Of a stretch of DNA of 64,000 nt, positions 1 through 11,300 are shown piece after piece. The translations under genes and the position numbers were made by a program. Origin of the DNA: Salvelinus alpinus (lineage: Eukaryota; Chordata; Actinopteri; Salmoniformes; Salmonidae); assembly GCF_045679555.1 (NCBI RefSeq), contig NC_092094.1, positions 10,720,319 through 10,784,318 on the forward strand. Direction: 5' to 3'. The notes beneath the pieces were generated by a model. The model was not told the origin of the DNA, did no database searches, and saw nothing but the letters and a program-made list of their open reading frames with translations. Within the stretch, counting starts at the first letter, position 1; each line of letters starts with the position of its first letter.

Positions 1-53
1 CACAATTATACGAGGGCCATAGCTTTTCAATTTGGTATCTCTAATGCAAGCAA

Positions 54-594
54 GTGTAACGGATGTGAAATGGCTAGCTAGTTAGCGGGTACGCGCTAAT
101 AGCATTTCAATCGGTTACGTCACTTGCTCTGAGACCTGAAGTAGGGTTTCCCCTTGCTCTGCAATGGCCGTGGCCTTTGTGGAGCGATGGGTAACGATGC
201 TTCGTGGGCGACCGTTGTTGATGTGTGCAGAAGGTCCCTGGTTCGCGCCCGTGTCGGGGCGAGGGGACGGTTTAAAGTTATACTGTTACATTGATGCTGT
301 TGACCCGGATCACTGGTTGCTGCGGAAAAGGAGGAGGTTGAAAGGGGGGGTGAGTGTAACGGATGTGAAATGGCTAGCTAGTTAGCGGGTACGCGCTAAT
401 AGCATTTCAATCGGTTACGTCACTTGCTCTGAGACCTGAAGTAGGGTTTCCCCTTGCTCTGCAATGGCCGCGGCTTTTGTGGAGCGATGGGTAACGATGC
501 TTCGTGGGTGTCAGTTGTTGATGTGTGCAGAGGGTCCCTGGTTCGCGCCCGTGTCGGGGCGAGGGGACGTACTAAAGTTATACTGTTACACAAA
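54..594 (+). repeat. Tandem pair of a 300-bp salmonid interspersed repeat
   Basis: Two direct copies lie exactly 300 bp apart: the block starting at 54 recurs at 354 with few changes. The second copy diverges after about 594. Each copy carries a pol III B-box-like GGTTCGCGCCC (240 and 540), which suggests a tRNA-related repeat. The distance to any A-box-like sequence is too long for a tRNA gene. Short ORFs across it are incidental. Confidence 0.7.
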
Positions 595-600
595 AAGGTA

Positions 601-1337
601 GTGGTCGCTGATATCATTTGCAAAAACACCACTAGCCAAATATTTATAGGGACGGTTAGTCAGGATAAGGTCAATCAATAAGGAGTTTGCCAGGTGATTG
701 ACAAATTACTTACTTACTAATTACTTTGCTTCTTCTGGGTATTATAAAGTATTTTACTCTAGAGAATACCTCAGCGATAAGCTAGCGGGTCATTGTATCC
801 ACATTCAGTCTCTCTTTATACTTCAAGGTCTCCTCAGAGAACAGTCAGTCAGCCATTATGTTTTAACAACGTTTGTAAATCAAAGAAGACATGAGACACA
901 TTAAATGACCTTTCCAAACATAGTGATGGTCACAGGGTCAGGGTTGCTATTGTTCAATGATGTGTTTCAAAGAGGCCTGCCTAGCCACAGGCCTGAGAGG
1001 ATGCCATTCCATCACTCACATACCCGAAGAGACAGGCTGCGTAATAAAGACTTTTATCGAGGATGTTGTGATTGACAATAGACACGTGGGGTTGTGTACC
1101 AGGAGTTTAGTTTAGTGTTGTGTGGGGCCAGGAGTTTATCCTGACCGTCTGACCTGACCAGGTAAAACTACGGGTCACACTCAATGGACATCTTAAGATG
1201 ATCCACCGAAAAATTGTACTGAACCACTGAAAAAAGTGGTCCAATACCACAGTATATCTTCTGACTACTATGCTGACAGGCTACTCATTTTCATTAGGCA
1301 CCACCTACTGTACCTAGTAGATAGACTATTCCACAGA
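601..1337. other. No gene recognised
   Basis: Unique-looking AT-rich sequence. I see no coding, RNA or repeat signal that I can support. Confidence 0.5.
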
Positions 1338-2085
1338 GACATGATAAATATACAGGACATCAGAGACATGATAAATATACAGGACATCAGAGACATGATA
1401 AATATACAGGACATCAGAGACATGATAAATATACAGGATATCAAAGACATGATAAATATACAGGACATCAAATACATGATAAATATACAGGACATCAAAG
1501 ACATGATAAATAAACAGGATATCAAAGACATGATAAATATACAGGACATCAAATACATGATAAATATACAGGACATCAAAGACATGATAAATAAACATGA
1601 TATCAAAGACATGTTAAATATACAGGACATCAAAGACATGATATATATACAGGATATCAAAGACATGATAAATATACAGGATATCAAAGACATGATAAAT
1701 ATACAGGATATCAAAGACATGATATATATACAGGATATCAAAGACATGATAAATATACAGGATATCAAAGACATGATAAATATACAGGATATAGACATGA
1801 TAATATACAGGATATCAAAGACATGATATATATACAGGATATCAAAGACATGATATATATATACAGGATATCAAAGACATTATATATATACAGGATATCA
1901 AAGACATGATAAATATACAGGATATAGACATGATAATATACAGGATATCAAAGACATGATACATGTACAGGACATCAGAGAAATGATAAATATACAGGAT
2001 ATCAAAGACCTGATAAATGTGGAGGATATGAAAGACATGATAAATATAAAGAATATCAAAGACCTGATAAATGTATAGGATATCA
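1338..2085 (+). repeat. 27-bp minisatellite (about 27 copies)
   Basis: The unit is 27 bp, built on GACATGATAAATATACAGG plus GAYATCA. It starts very regularly and degenerates toward 2085. Because 27 is a multiple of three, the array is open in several frames on both strands and gives a false repeat protein (period 9 residues, DMINIQDIR/K). I do not call a gene. Confidence 0.9.
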
Positions 2086-2894
2086 AAGTGGTTATTTCCT
2101 TTGTACCATTGACGTCACTTACTGCATTCACACAGAGAATGAACTCTGGCTGGATCGGGTTACAACACATCAAGATCTGCCACCTTACACTAACACCTGT
2201 TAGTCCCACTCTAAATAAAGCACCGCTAAGATTTATATGGCTTATTCTCAGGTCACAGGTGGCGGTCTGATGTGTTGGCTAATTATCACATAAAGACACC
2301 TAAACGTGATGTGGTACATACATGTATGTTATATAGGAAGAGTTCCTAGCTCTACAATTGACATCAGGAAGCTACTGTACACATGGGGCTCCTTAACACT
2401 ACTATCAAAGTACTTCATGCAAAGAATCAACTCAAACAAATACTAAACCAAAACACTTAGCTATCCCACCCCATGTGTTTCCTTGGTATTTACCAGTGCT
2501 AATATTAGATGCCCTGAGATTGATTATTTTTGGTATAAGACCAAATTCAAACAGATGCCTCTGACTCTTAGAACCGTGCAAGATATTGTATCATACATGA
2601 ATGTACAAACATAAATAATGGTCATTTTTTTAAATAACATTTTCTAGGGGTGTAAGAGACAAGGATGTGCTTTATCACCGTACAGTATATAATTATTATA
2701 GCAATTGAAATATTCGCTAGAAAAGGTAAGATGATATTAACACCTAAGGTTTCTAAATGTGAGGTAAGACTTGAAACCGTAACCAGAGGAAGGGCAGCAA
2801 GATTAAGGACATGGCTACGGTATACATCTTAGGACACCTCTACTCCCGTTGACATTAGTCCCTACTTTGTACAGAGTTCAAAAGATGTACGTGT
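2086..2894. other. No gene recognised
   Basis: AT-rich sequence between the minisatellite and a LINE remnant. Nothing supportable was seen. Confidence 0.5.
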
Positions 2895-3838
2895 GTGAGA
2901 CTGGCTTCTTGGCCTAGAGGGTCTATAGGTAACATGCCTAAATTACTACCACCCGTAGCACTCACATTGGTAGCCATGAAGTGCTTTGAAAGGCTGGTCA
3001 TGGTTCACAGCAACACCATCATCCCAGAAATCCTAGACCCACTCCAATTCGCATACCGCCCCAACAGATGCACCGATGATGCAATCTCAATCGCACTCCA
3101 CACTGCCCTTTCCCACCTGGACAAAAGGAACACCTATGTGAGAATACTATTCATTGAATACAGCTCAGCGTTCAACACCATAGTGCCCACAGCTCATCAC
3201 TAAGCTAAGGACCCTGGGACTAAACACCTCCCTCTGCAACTGGATCCTGGACTTCCTGACGGGCCGCCCCAAGGTGGTAAGGGTAGGCAGTACAGCCCAG
3301 TACATCACCGGGGCCAAGCTTCCTGCCAACCAGGACCTACTGTATATACTAGGCTGTATATACTAGGCTGTGTCAGAGGAAGGCCCAAAAAATTGTCAAA
3401 GACTCCAGCCCCCTATCCCTAAGAAGTTTTAACAGGTTCTACCCGCAAGCCATAAGACTGCTGAACAACTAATCAAATGTCCACTCTGACTATTAACATT
3501 GTCCCCCCTCCCTTTGTTTTTACACTGATGCTACTCGCTGTTTATTATCTATGCATCGTCACTTTACCCCTACCTTTATATACAAATTACCTCGACTAAC
3601 CTGTACCCCCGCACATTGACTCGGTACCGGTACCCCCTGCATATAACCTTGTTATTGTTATTTTATTGTGTTACTTTATATATTTTTTTTAACTTTAGTT
3701 TATTTCATTTTTTTTCTCTTAACTCTATTTCTTGAACTGCATTGTTGGTTAAGGGCTGGTCAGTAAACATTTCACGGTAAGGTTTGTTGTATTTCGGCGC
3801 ATGTGACAAATACGATTTGATTGGATTTGATTGCCTAG
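2895..3838 (+). mobile_element. L2-type LINE remnant (internal deletion, 3' end intact)
   Basis: The reading frame at 2940-3190 encodes reverse-transcriptase residues closely matching the LINE at 19.7-22.7 kb (KCFERLV, LDPLQFAYRPNR, HLDKRN). The catalytic motif A Asp is replaced: FIEYSSAFNT here against FIDYSSGFNT in the longer copy. The frame shifts near 3190, the RT is cut near 3310, and sequence resumes at 3370 with the ORF end and a 3'UTR. It ends in a GATTTGATT-type tail near 3838. The element is dead and 5' truncated. Confidence 0.85.
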
Positions 3839-4108
3839 AGTTGCCCTGAGACAAGTTGGTAGACTCCTATGGCATCTAACCATAGGATGCTGTAGGAGTC
3901 TACAGACAAGCCACAAGGGAAGGTTTTAGAGGGGCTCTAACAATAAATGTTTAATGTTAACTTGCCACCAATGGGTGGCGTCAGAACCACGCGACAGACA
4001 GTGTACTGCCCAAACATCCAAGTCCATATAAGTTGTTTTATTGCAGCCCTTTCCTGTCTGAATAATGTTTGTAAACGTCAGCAGGAGAGTGGCTTGGACA
4101 GAGAGCAG

Positions 4109-4225
4109 TCTATTTTAGTGAGCCATTCACACAGGGGTTAGAAACTATAAATCTGAATGATTTCCCCCCTATCCTCTCTCAGTCCCTCACTCTCTCCCTC
4201 TCTCAGCCTTTTCTACATCTTAAAG
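4109..4225 (+). promoter_or_regulatory. Promoter and non-coding exon 1 of troponin I gene 1
   Basis: A TATA box (TATAAAT, 4146-4152) lies about 35 bp downstream of a block (4109-4133, TCTATTTTAGTGAGCCA...) that recurs upstream of the second troponin I gene at 25774. CTATTTTAG resembles a MEF2 site one W short of consensus. Exon 1 is probably about 4176-4225 and ends at the donor AAAG|GTAGGG. The start site is inferred from the TATA box. Intron 1 (4226-5343) holds nothing else that I recognise. Confidence 0.6.
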
Positions 4226-5361
4226 GTAGGGTACCTCTCAATGACCACTTTGGCTTGATATTAAGGAACTTCATTTTTTATATTTCACCTTCTGTGTAGA
4301 ATACATGTATTACATTTTAGGTACACTATGAATGCAGGAAGAGTGTTGAGGAGGCAGTGGGAAACAGTATGGGAATGTGTGATTTTTCAGTATAGGTGAA
4401 TTGTATTTATTTCTGGAGGGTCTGCTGGAATTCAGATAGGAAATTGATGATATGATGACACATTGGATTAATATTTTGCCATAGACAGCAAGATAGTTAG
4501 TGTTAATTAGTTCACATGCCTTTGAATTAGTGGGCTATGGAATATACTGACACCTATGCAAAGACTCTTGTCAGCTATGGAGATAAACGTTCGCGCCTCA
4601 CATTGTAAATCTTATATTTTCAACAAAATGTTTTACAATATTTATATTTTAACTATTTAAATATAACATTTAGGCACATTGTTTCTACTTTTCTTTTTAC
4701 TTTGAAATGTAAAATGTGTTGTAATGGTTTGTCATTTGGGTGTTACATGCTCTGACATTTTCCCAGAATATAATGATATGTAATATATAATAATATCTCA
4801 AATATTTCATTGTATGAAATGTTGACCTTTGCAATCAGGTCATGTGAGCTGGAAATAACAATAACCCTTTACTGCCTCACATACTGTACACAATTCAAAT
4901 GTGCTACAATAAAATAACTCCCTTCGTCAAGTATGGACTGAGGCCTCTTTTGGATTTGGACACAGGCTTAACCAGCAGTGCACAATAAATTATCTAAAGA
5001 GAGGTTTAATGAGGCAACACATGCACTGAGTATGTGACATAGCTGTCCCAAAGACGATACAACCAGTCATCAAACCCCATCCTCAGCATTGGCAACAGCT
5101 CAATTGGTGCAGAAGAGAAAGATACATTCATTGAATTGTATTTCCAATACATTTTTCAATCAAATTAATAAAATAGTATATAAATAAAGGAAAATTATTC
5201 CCACATAAAAAAATGAAATCATCAATGGATAAAAAAGCTAACCTGGATGTAAATGTACAGTACATGAGCCTGAATGTTCGGTTTACTGTTTTTCTTTTTA
5301 TGTGGGGTAAAAATGCTAACTCCTTTCTCTATTTAAATTTCAGTAAGATAAGAAGGAAAAC

Positions 5362-8300
5362 ATGGCGGACGCGTAAGTATTCATGTTCACTGTGTGTATC
5401 AAGGTTATTATAGTAAACGAAAACTGAAACTAAAACGAAAACTAATCATGAAAAAACTATTTAGTAAACTGAAATAAAATTATTAACAAACCCATTTCAA
5501 AAACTAAAACTATACTAAAAACTATTATATTTGACTCCAAAACAAACAAACATAAAATAAACATTAATTATGTTCAATTTTAGTTTTTGGGGGGGTCGAA
5601 AAGCGTATTGGGTTTTCAATGGGATTTTAAAGCTTTTAAAAAAACTTCTAATGGGGTTTTCAAGCTTCTGAATCTGGCAGATCACATTGAGATTTAGTTT
5701 ATAATTTAAAGGTAGACTCACAAGATGACGTTGCCAATAGCAGCACCGTCGATATTGGGCGTTTTTGAGTTGTAAAGCTAAAGCAACCGACTGTAGACGA
5801 AAGTCGAGGAGTGAAGCTGGGGGAGGTGCATCTGCGACAGTCGAAAACTAATGTGGTTTTCTAACAACAAGGCTCAGATCCACATGGCAGTATTGCCATT
5901 GTTTATAAACATCGTTTTAATAATATGTGTGTACACATTGTAAAATGAATTCGTGATGGAGAGCCTGAAATATCACATTTACTTGTAGGTATTTATCCAA
6001 TGCATACATACAGTGCATTTGGAAAGTATTCAGACCCCTTCACTTTTTCCACATTTTGTGATGTTACAGCCTTATTCTAAAATAGATAACATTGTATTTC
6101 CCCCTCATCAATCTACACACAATACCTCATTAAGACAAAGCAAAAACTGATTTTTAGAAATGTATTACAAATAAAAAACTGAAATATCACATTTACATAA
6201 GTATTTAGACCCTTTACTCAGTACTTTGTTGAAGCACCTTTGACAGCGATTACAGCCTCGAGTCTTCTTGGGTATGACGCTACAAGCTTGGCACACCTGT
6301 ATTTGGGGAGTTTCTCCCATTCTTCTCGGCAGGTCTTGTCAAGCTCTGTCAGGTTGAATGGGGAGCGTTGCTGCACAGCTATTTTCAAAGATGTTCGATC
6401 TGGTTTAGAGAGTACAGAGAGAGGACCAGTGGGCTGCAGTGGTGAAAAAGAAAGGAAACAAATTAAGTATAGTTGTGATGGAAACTAAGAAATCCCTATA
6501 TTAGTTTATAGTCAGAGTGAGGGTTTTGAATCAATGTTACCTGGGGGATCCGTTTGAAGTCACAAGGAGTATGATGGATAATTTGGGTGAGGTGGCGTCG
6601 GCAAGAGTCACAAGAGCTGGTTTTATTCAGATTTTTTGTGTGTCCGCTCAAAGCGTGCTTTGAGCCTCAAAAATATTTTGGAGTGGAATGTTTTGTGCAT
6701 GTATTCCCCGAAGCAGGTTGCCTGTCAAGGGGGTTATTTCTGGGGTTGCGCATGAAGTGGATGCAAATGATATATCTGAGGAAGTAGAGGAAGTGATTGA
6801 TGCGCGTCGACTGACCTGTATGGTGGATGAAGTAAGGAAACTCACTTGGTCCATATTATAGTTTCTTGATGAGTCTCTTCCTTCTCATGTAAAGCTAGGC
6901 TGTATGAGATACCCAGTAAGATTCCGAGTGGTGCAGCGGTCTAAGGCACTACATCTCAGTGCTAGAGGCGTCACTACAGACCCTGGTTCGATGCCAGACT
7001 GTATCACAACCGGCTGTGATCGGGAGCCCCCATAGGGAGGCACACAATTGGCCCAGCTTTGTCCGGCTTGGGGGGTGGTTTGGCCGAGGTAGGCCATCAT
7101 TGTAAAATGAGAATTTGTTCTTAACTGACTTGCCTAGTTAAATAAAGGAGAAATACATGTTTTTTTTAAAGTACGACCCAGTAGTACTGTTTACTTGCAT
7201 CTACATCATCTCGCTGAGTCTACCTTTAAAGCTGAAATCCTCAACCGTGAAACAGCCATGTCCATTTGCAATATTAAAACAACAAAGTTACTGCAAACAA
7301 CCAAAAGTTTTTTCCTCCTCAGACATCATTGCTTGGATGATAGAAGAGCACAATATGTACTGCCATTTCTTTTTACCATGTTGCGCGACGTCTCAGCAGT
7401 GTTGCCAACTCCTCAGTAAGGAAAGTAGCTATTGGCAGTACTAAAAGTCGCTAAACGACGTCATCACCTAATTTTCATAATTGGCCATGTGCATGTATTT
7501 GTGATGGACTGTAACGGCTTTCGTCGGTGGAAGAAGGAGAGGACCAAAGCGCAGCGTGATTAGTGTTCATCTTAATTTAATGATAATCAAAAACTAAACA
7601 CTACAAATTACAAAACAACAAAAGTGAAAACCGAAACAGTTCTATCTGGTGCAGACACACAAAGACTGAAGACAACCACCCACAAAACCCAACAGAAAAC
7701 AGGCTACCTAAATATGGTTCCCAATCAGGGACAACGATTGACAGCTGCCTCTGATTGAGAACCATATCAGGCCAAACACAGAAAACCAACACAGAAATAG
7801 AAAACATAGATTACCCACCCAACTCACGCTCAGATTAAAACAACTAAAACAAAAGACAAAACAAAGGAACTAAGGTCAGAACGTGACAGTACCCCCCCCC
7901 CCCCCCCCCCCCCAAGGTGCGGACTCCGGACGCAAAACCTGAACCTTTAGGGGAGGGTCTGGGTGGGCATCTGTCCGCGGTGGCTGCTCTGGCGCTGGAC
8001 GTGGACCCCACCATTGTCTTTGTCCGCTTTATTAGCGTCCTTTGAGGCTCAGGACTGAGGGGCGGCTCCGGACTGAAGGGCGGCTCCGGACTGAAGGGCG
8101 GCTCTGGCGGCTCCTGACTGGCGGGCGGCTCTGGTGGCTCCTGACTGGTGGGCGGCTCTGGCGGCTCCTGACTGGCGGGCGGCTCTGACGGCGCTGGACA
8201 GACGGGCAGCTCAGGCGGCGCTGGACAGACGGGCAGCTCAGGCGGCGCTGGACAGACGGGCAGCTCAGGCGGCGCTGGACAGACGGGCAGCTCAGGCCTG

Positions 8301-11300
8301 CTGAGGCGCACAGTAGGCCTAGTGCATGGTGCCGGAACAGGTGGTACCGGGCTGGGGACACGCACCACTGGGCGAGTGCGGGGAGCAGGAACAGGGCATA
8401 CTGGACCCTGGAGACGCACAGTAGGCTTGGTGCGTGGTACCGGCACTGGTGGTACCGGGCTGAGGACACGCACCTCAGGGCGAGTGCGGGGAGGAGGAAC
8501 AGGGCGTACTGGACTCTGGAGACGCACAGGAAGCCTGGTGCGTGGTGTTGGCACTGGTGGTACTGGGCTGGTGCGAGGAGGTGGCACCGGATAGACCGGA
8601 CCGTGAAGGCGCACAGGAGGTCTCGAGCACCGAGCCTGCCCAACCTTACCTGGTTGAATGCTCCCCGTAGCCAGGCCAGTGCGGTGAGGTGGAATAGCCC
8701 GCACTGGGCTGTGCTGGCGAACCGGGGACACCATGCGTAAGGCTGGTGCCATGTACACCGGCCCGAGGAGACGCACTGGAGACCAGATGCGCTGAGCCGG
8801 CTTCATGGCACCTGGCTCGATGCCCACTCTAGCCCGGCCGATACGAGGAGCTGGGATGTATCGCACCGGGCTAAGCACGGGGACACCGTGCGCTCCACCG
8901 CATAACACGGTGCCTGACCAGTACGACGCTCTCCACGGTAAGCACGGGGAGTTGTCTCAGGTCTCCTACCTGGCTTAACACCAACCCCCGTGTGCCCCCA
9001 CCCAAGACATTTTTGGGGCTGCCTCTCGGGCTTCCTTGCCAGCCGTGTTCCCTCGTAACGCCGGTTCCCTTTAGCTGCTGCCTCCGCTCTCCTGGCTGCC
9101 TCCACCTGTTCCCATGGCGATCCCTTCCAGCCAGAATCTCCTCCCATGTATAACATCCCTTACCGTTTAGAATGTCCTCCCATGTCCATTCCTCTTCAGA
9201 TTTTGCCCGCTGCTGCCGCTGCCCGTTACCACGCTGCTTGGTCCTTTTTTGGTGGGTGTTTCTGTAACGATCGTCTGTGGTGGTAGAAGGAGAGGACCAA
9301 AGCGCAGCGTGATTAGTGTTCATCTTAATTTAATGATAATCAAAAACTAAACACTACAAATTACAAAACAACAAAAGTGAAAACCGAAACAGTTCTATCT
9401 GGTGCAGACACACAAAGACTGAAGACAACCACCCACAAAACCCAACAGAAAACAGGCTACCTAAATATGGTTCCCAATCAGGGACAACGATTGACAGCTG
9501 CCTCTGATTGAGAACCATATCAGGCCAAACACAGAAAACCAACACAGAAATAGAAAACATAGATTACCCACCCAACTCACGCCCTGACCAACTAAAACAA
9601 AAGACAAAACAAAGGAACTAAGGTCAGAACGTGACATGGACGCTGTAGGAGAGAGGAATAGTGTCGTGGGAGAGACAAAAAGTGAGTAAAAAACACCCTA
9701 AAGATGTTTAGAACTACAAATGAACTTTCTTCTGTCGATTCTTGTTTTTTTTTATGTCACAATTCCAACCCTCCTACTTTATCCGGGCTTGGGACCGGCA
9801 AAAGTGACCCAAAAGAGACACTCTGGCAGAGTTACTTCGTTTTTTAATTTTATTTAAAAAAAAATAGTTATTTTTTTTAGTTTTCTTAATTTGTTTTTGT
9901 TTTTAACTTTATGGTCCACTTAGGAGCCTACAACAAGTCACAGTAAAACAAACATTTTTTACATTTTTTTGTATACAATCTACATTAACAATCTAAATGG
10001 ACCAAAAAGAGACAATAGAACAAACTGTCAATGGCAATGTGAGAAGATTATGGTAACTAGTCTGGCCCTAATTCAGGTTTATAGGTATTTTTTTAAATGT
10101 AAGCCAGGGTGGGAACATCCAGCTGCGGCTTCCCGCATGCGCGATTCATTTGCAGTCTGGACGCGGAGGGGTGAACATCTTCTGCTCTGACTGCAGCTGG
10201 GAGGGACTGCTGCGTGAGGACTGGGCCACCTGTGAGTGCTTTTGGACGGGGATGGGGCCCACGGCAGCACCCGCTTCACGTCAGAGTCAACAAAAGTCTC
10301 AAATAACACCAGAAAAAGTTGCTAGATTTGTCGCTAGTCGCTTTTTTGAAAATGTGTCGCTAGAGGGGTCTGAATACTCGCTAAATATAGCGACAAAGTC
10401 GTTAAGTTGGCAACACTGCTCCTCAGCTCGGCAACAAAAACAATAACAACTGTAGTGGGCTGTGGCGCTGTTTTCGACTACTGCAGGATCCATCTTTAAA
10501 CCTAACCTAACCGATAACTTGACCCATCACTTTATGTGTTACTGCCCCCCAGTGGCAAAAAGTGACATCCCTAAAAACACAAACCATACAACACATACTG
10601 TCACGCCCTGACCTTAGAGAGCCGTTTTATTTCTCTATTTAGTTAGGTCAGGGTGTGATGTGGGGTGGGCATTCTATGTTGTGCATTTCTTTGTGTTTGG
10701 CCCGAGTGTGGTTCCCAATCAGAGGCAGCTGTCTATCGTTGTCTCTGATTGGGAATCATACTTAGGTAGCCTGTTTTCCCACCTACGGTGGTGGGATCTT
10801 GTTTTTTGTTAGCTCTGTGAAGCCTGCAGAAGGTGACGTTCGTTATTCCTTTTGTCGTTTTTGTTTGGTGTTCTGAGTATTAAAGATCATGAACACTTCC
10901 CACGCTGCACCTTGGTCTACTTCTTCAGACGAGCGTTACACATACATGGCTCCTCACACACATAGGTTACTTTCTGTCCCTAACAGTAAAACAAAAACTA
11001 AATAGTATAAAAATGTAACGTAAATGTTTTTATAAATAGTAAAGTGGATATGAATTTGTAATAAAAATCTTAAAACTAATAGAAATAAAAACTAATATAA
11101 AAACACAAAAGTATAATAACCTTGGTGTGTATTTCAATAATGAGCCACATATAAATGACAGGTTAGCACATTGAAATCTCTTTTTTCCCCCCTCCTAATG
11201 ACACAGACCAAAACCAAAAGAAAAGTCCAAGATCTCCTCAGCCCGACGGTTGGGTTTGAAGGTGAGCGTTGTATTCCATTGTCAACACAAGAAACAAACA

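Larger units (their letters stand above)
7397..10418. mobile_element. Second hAT-like element, split by an LTR element
   Basis: The left end CAGTGTTGCCAACT (7397) is the exact reverse complement of the right end AGTTGGCAACACTG (ending at 10418). Flanking 8-mers CGTCTCAG and CTCCTCAG match at 6 of 8 positions, as expected of an old hAT duplication. Without the LTR element inserted at 7510-9636 it would be about 0.9 kb and non-autonomous. Confidence 0.7.
5400..11124. mobile_element. hAT-like element in troponin I intron 2
   Basis: The ends are perfect 13-bp inverted repeats, CAAGGTTATTATA at 5400 and TATAATAACCTTG ending at 11124. They are flanked by a perfect 8-bp duplication GTGTGTAT (5392-5399 and 11125-11132). 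An 8-bp TSD is the hAT hallmark. No transposase ORF was seen; A-rich subterminal sequence follows each end. The element has been enlarged by a Tc1 fragment, a SINE, a second hAT-like element and a solo LTR. Confidence 0.8.

Noticed and set aside
230-260. tRNA gene (B-box GGTTCGCGCCC)
   Set aside because: No A-box at tRNA spacing and no cloverleaf arms that I can fold by eye; it recurs in an interspersed repeat.
1236-1826. 196-codon ORF with DMINIQDIR repeats
   Set aside because: It is the 27-bp minisatellite read in frame; the opposite strand is open too. No start context, domain or splice support.
6885-7100. 71-codon minus-strand ORF
   Set aside because: Antisense of the SINE; a repeat artefact.
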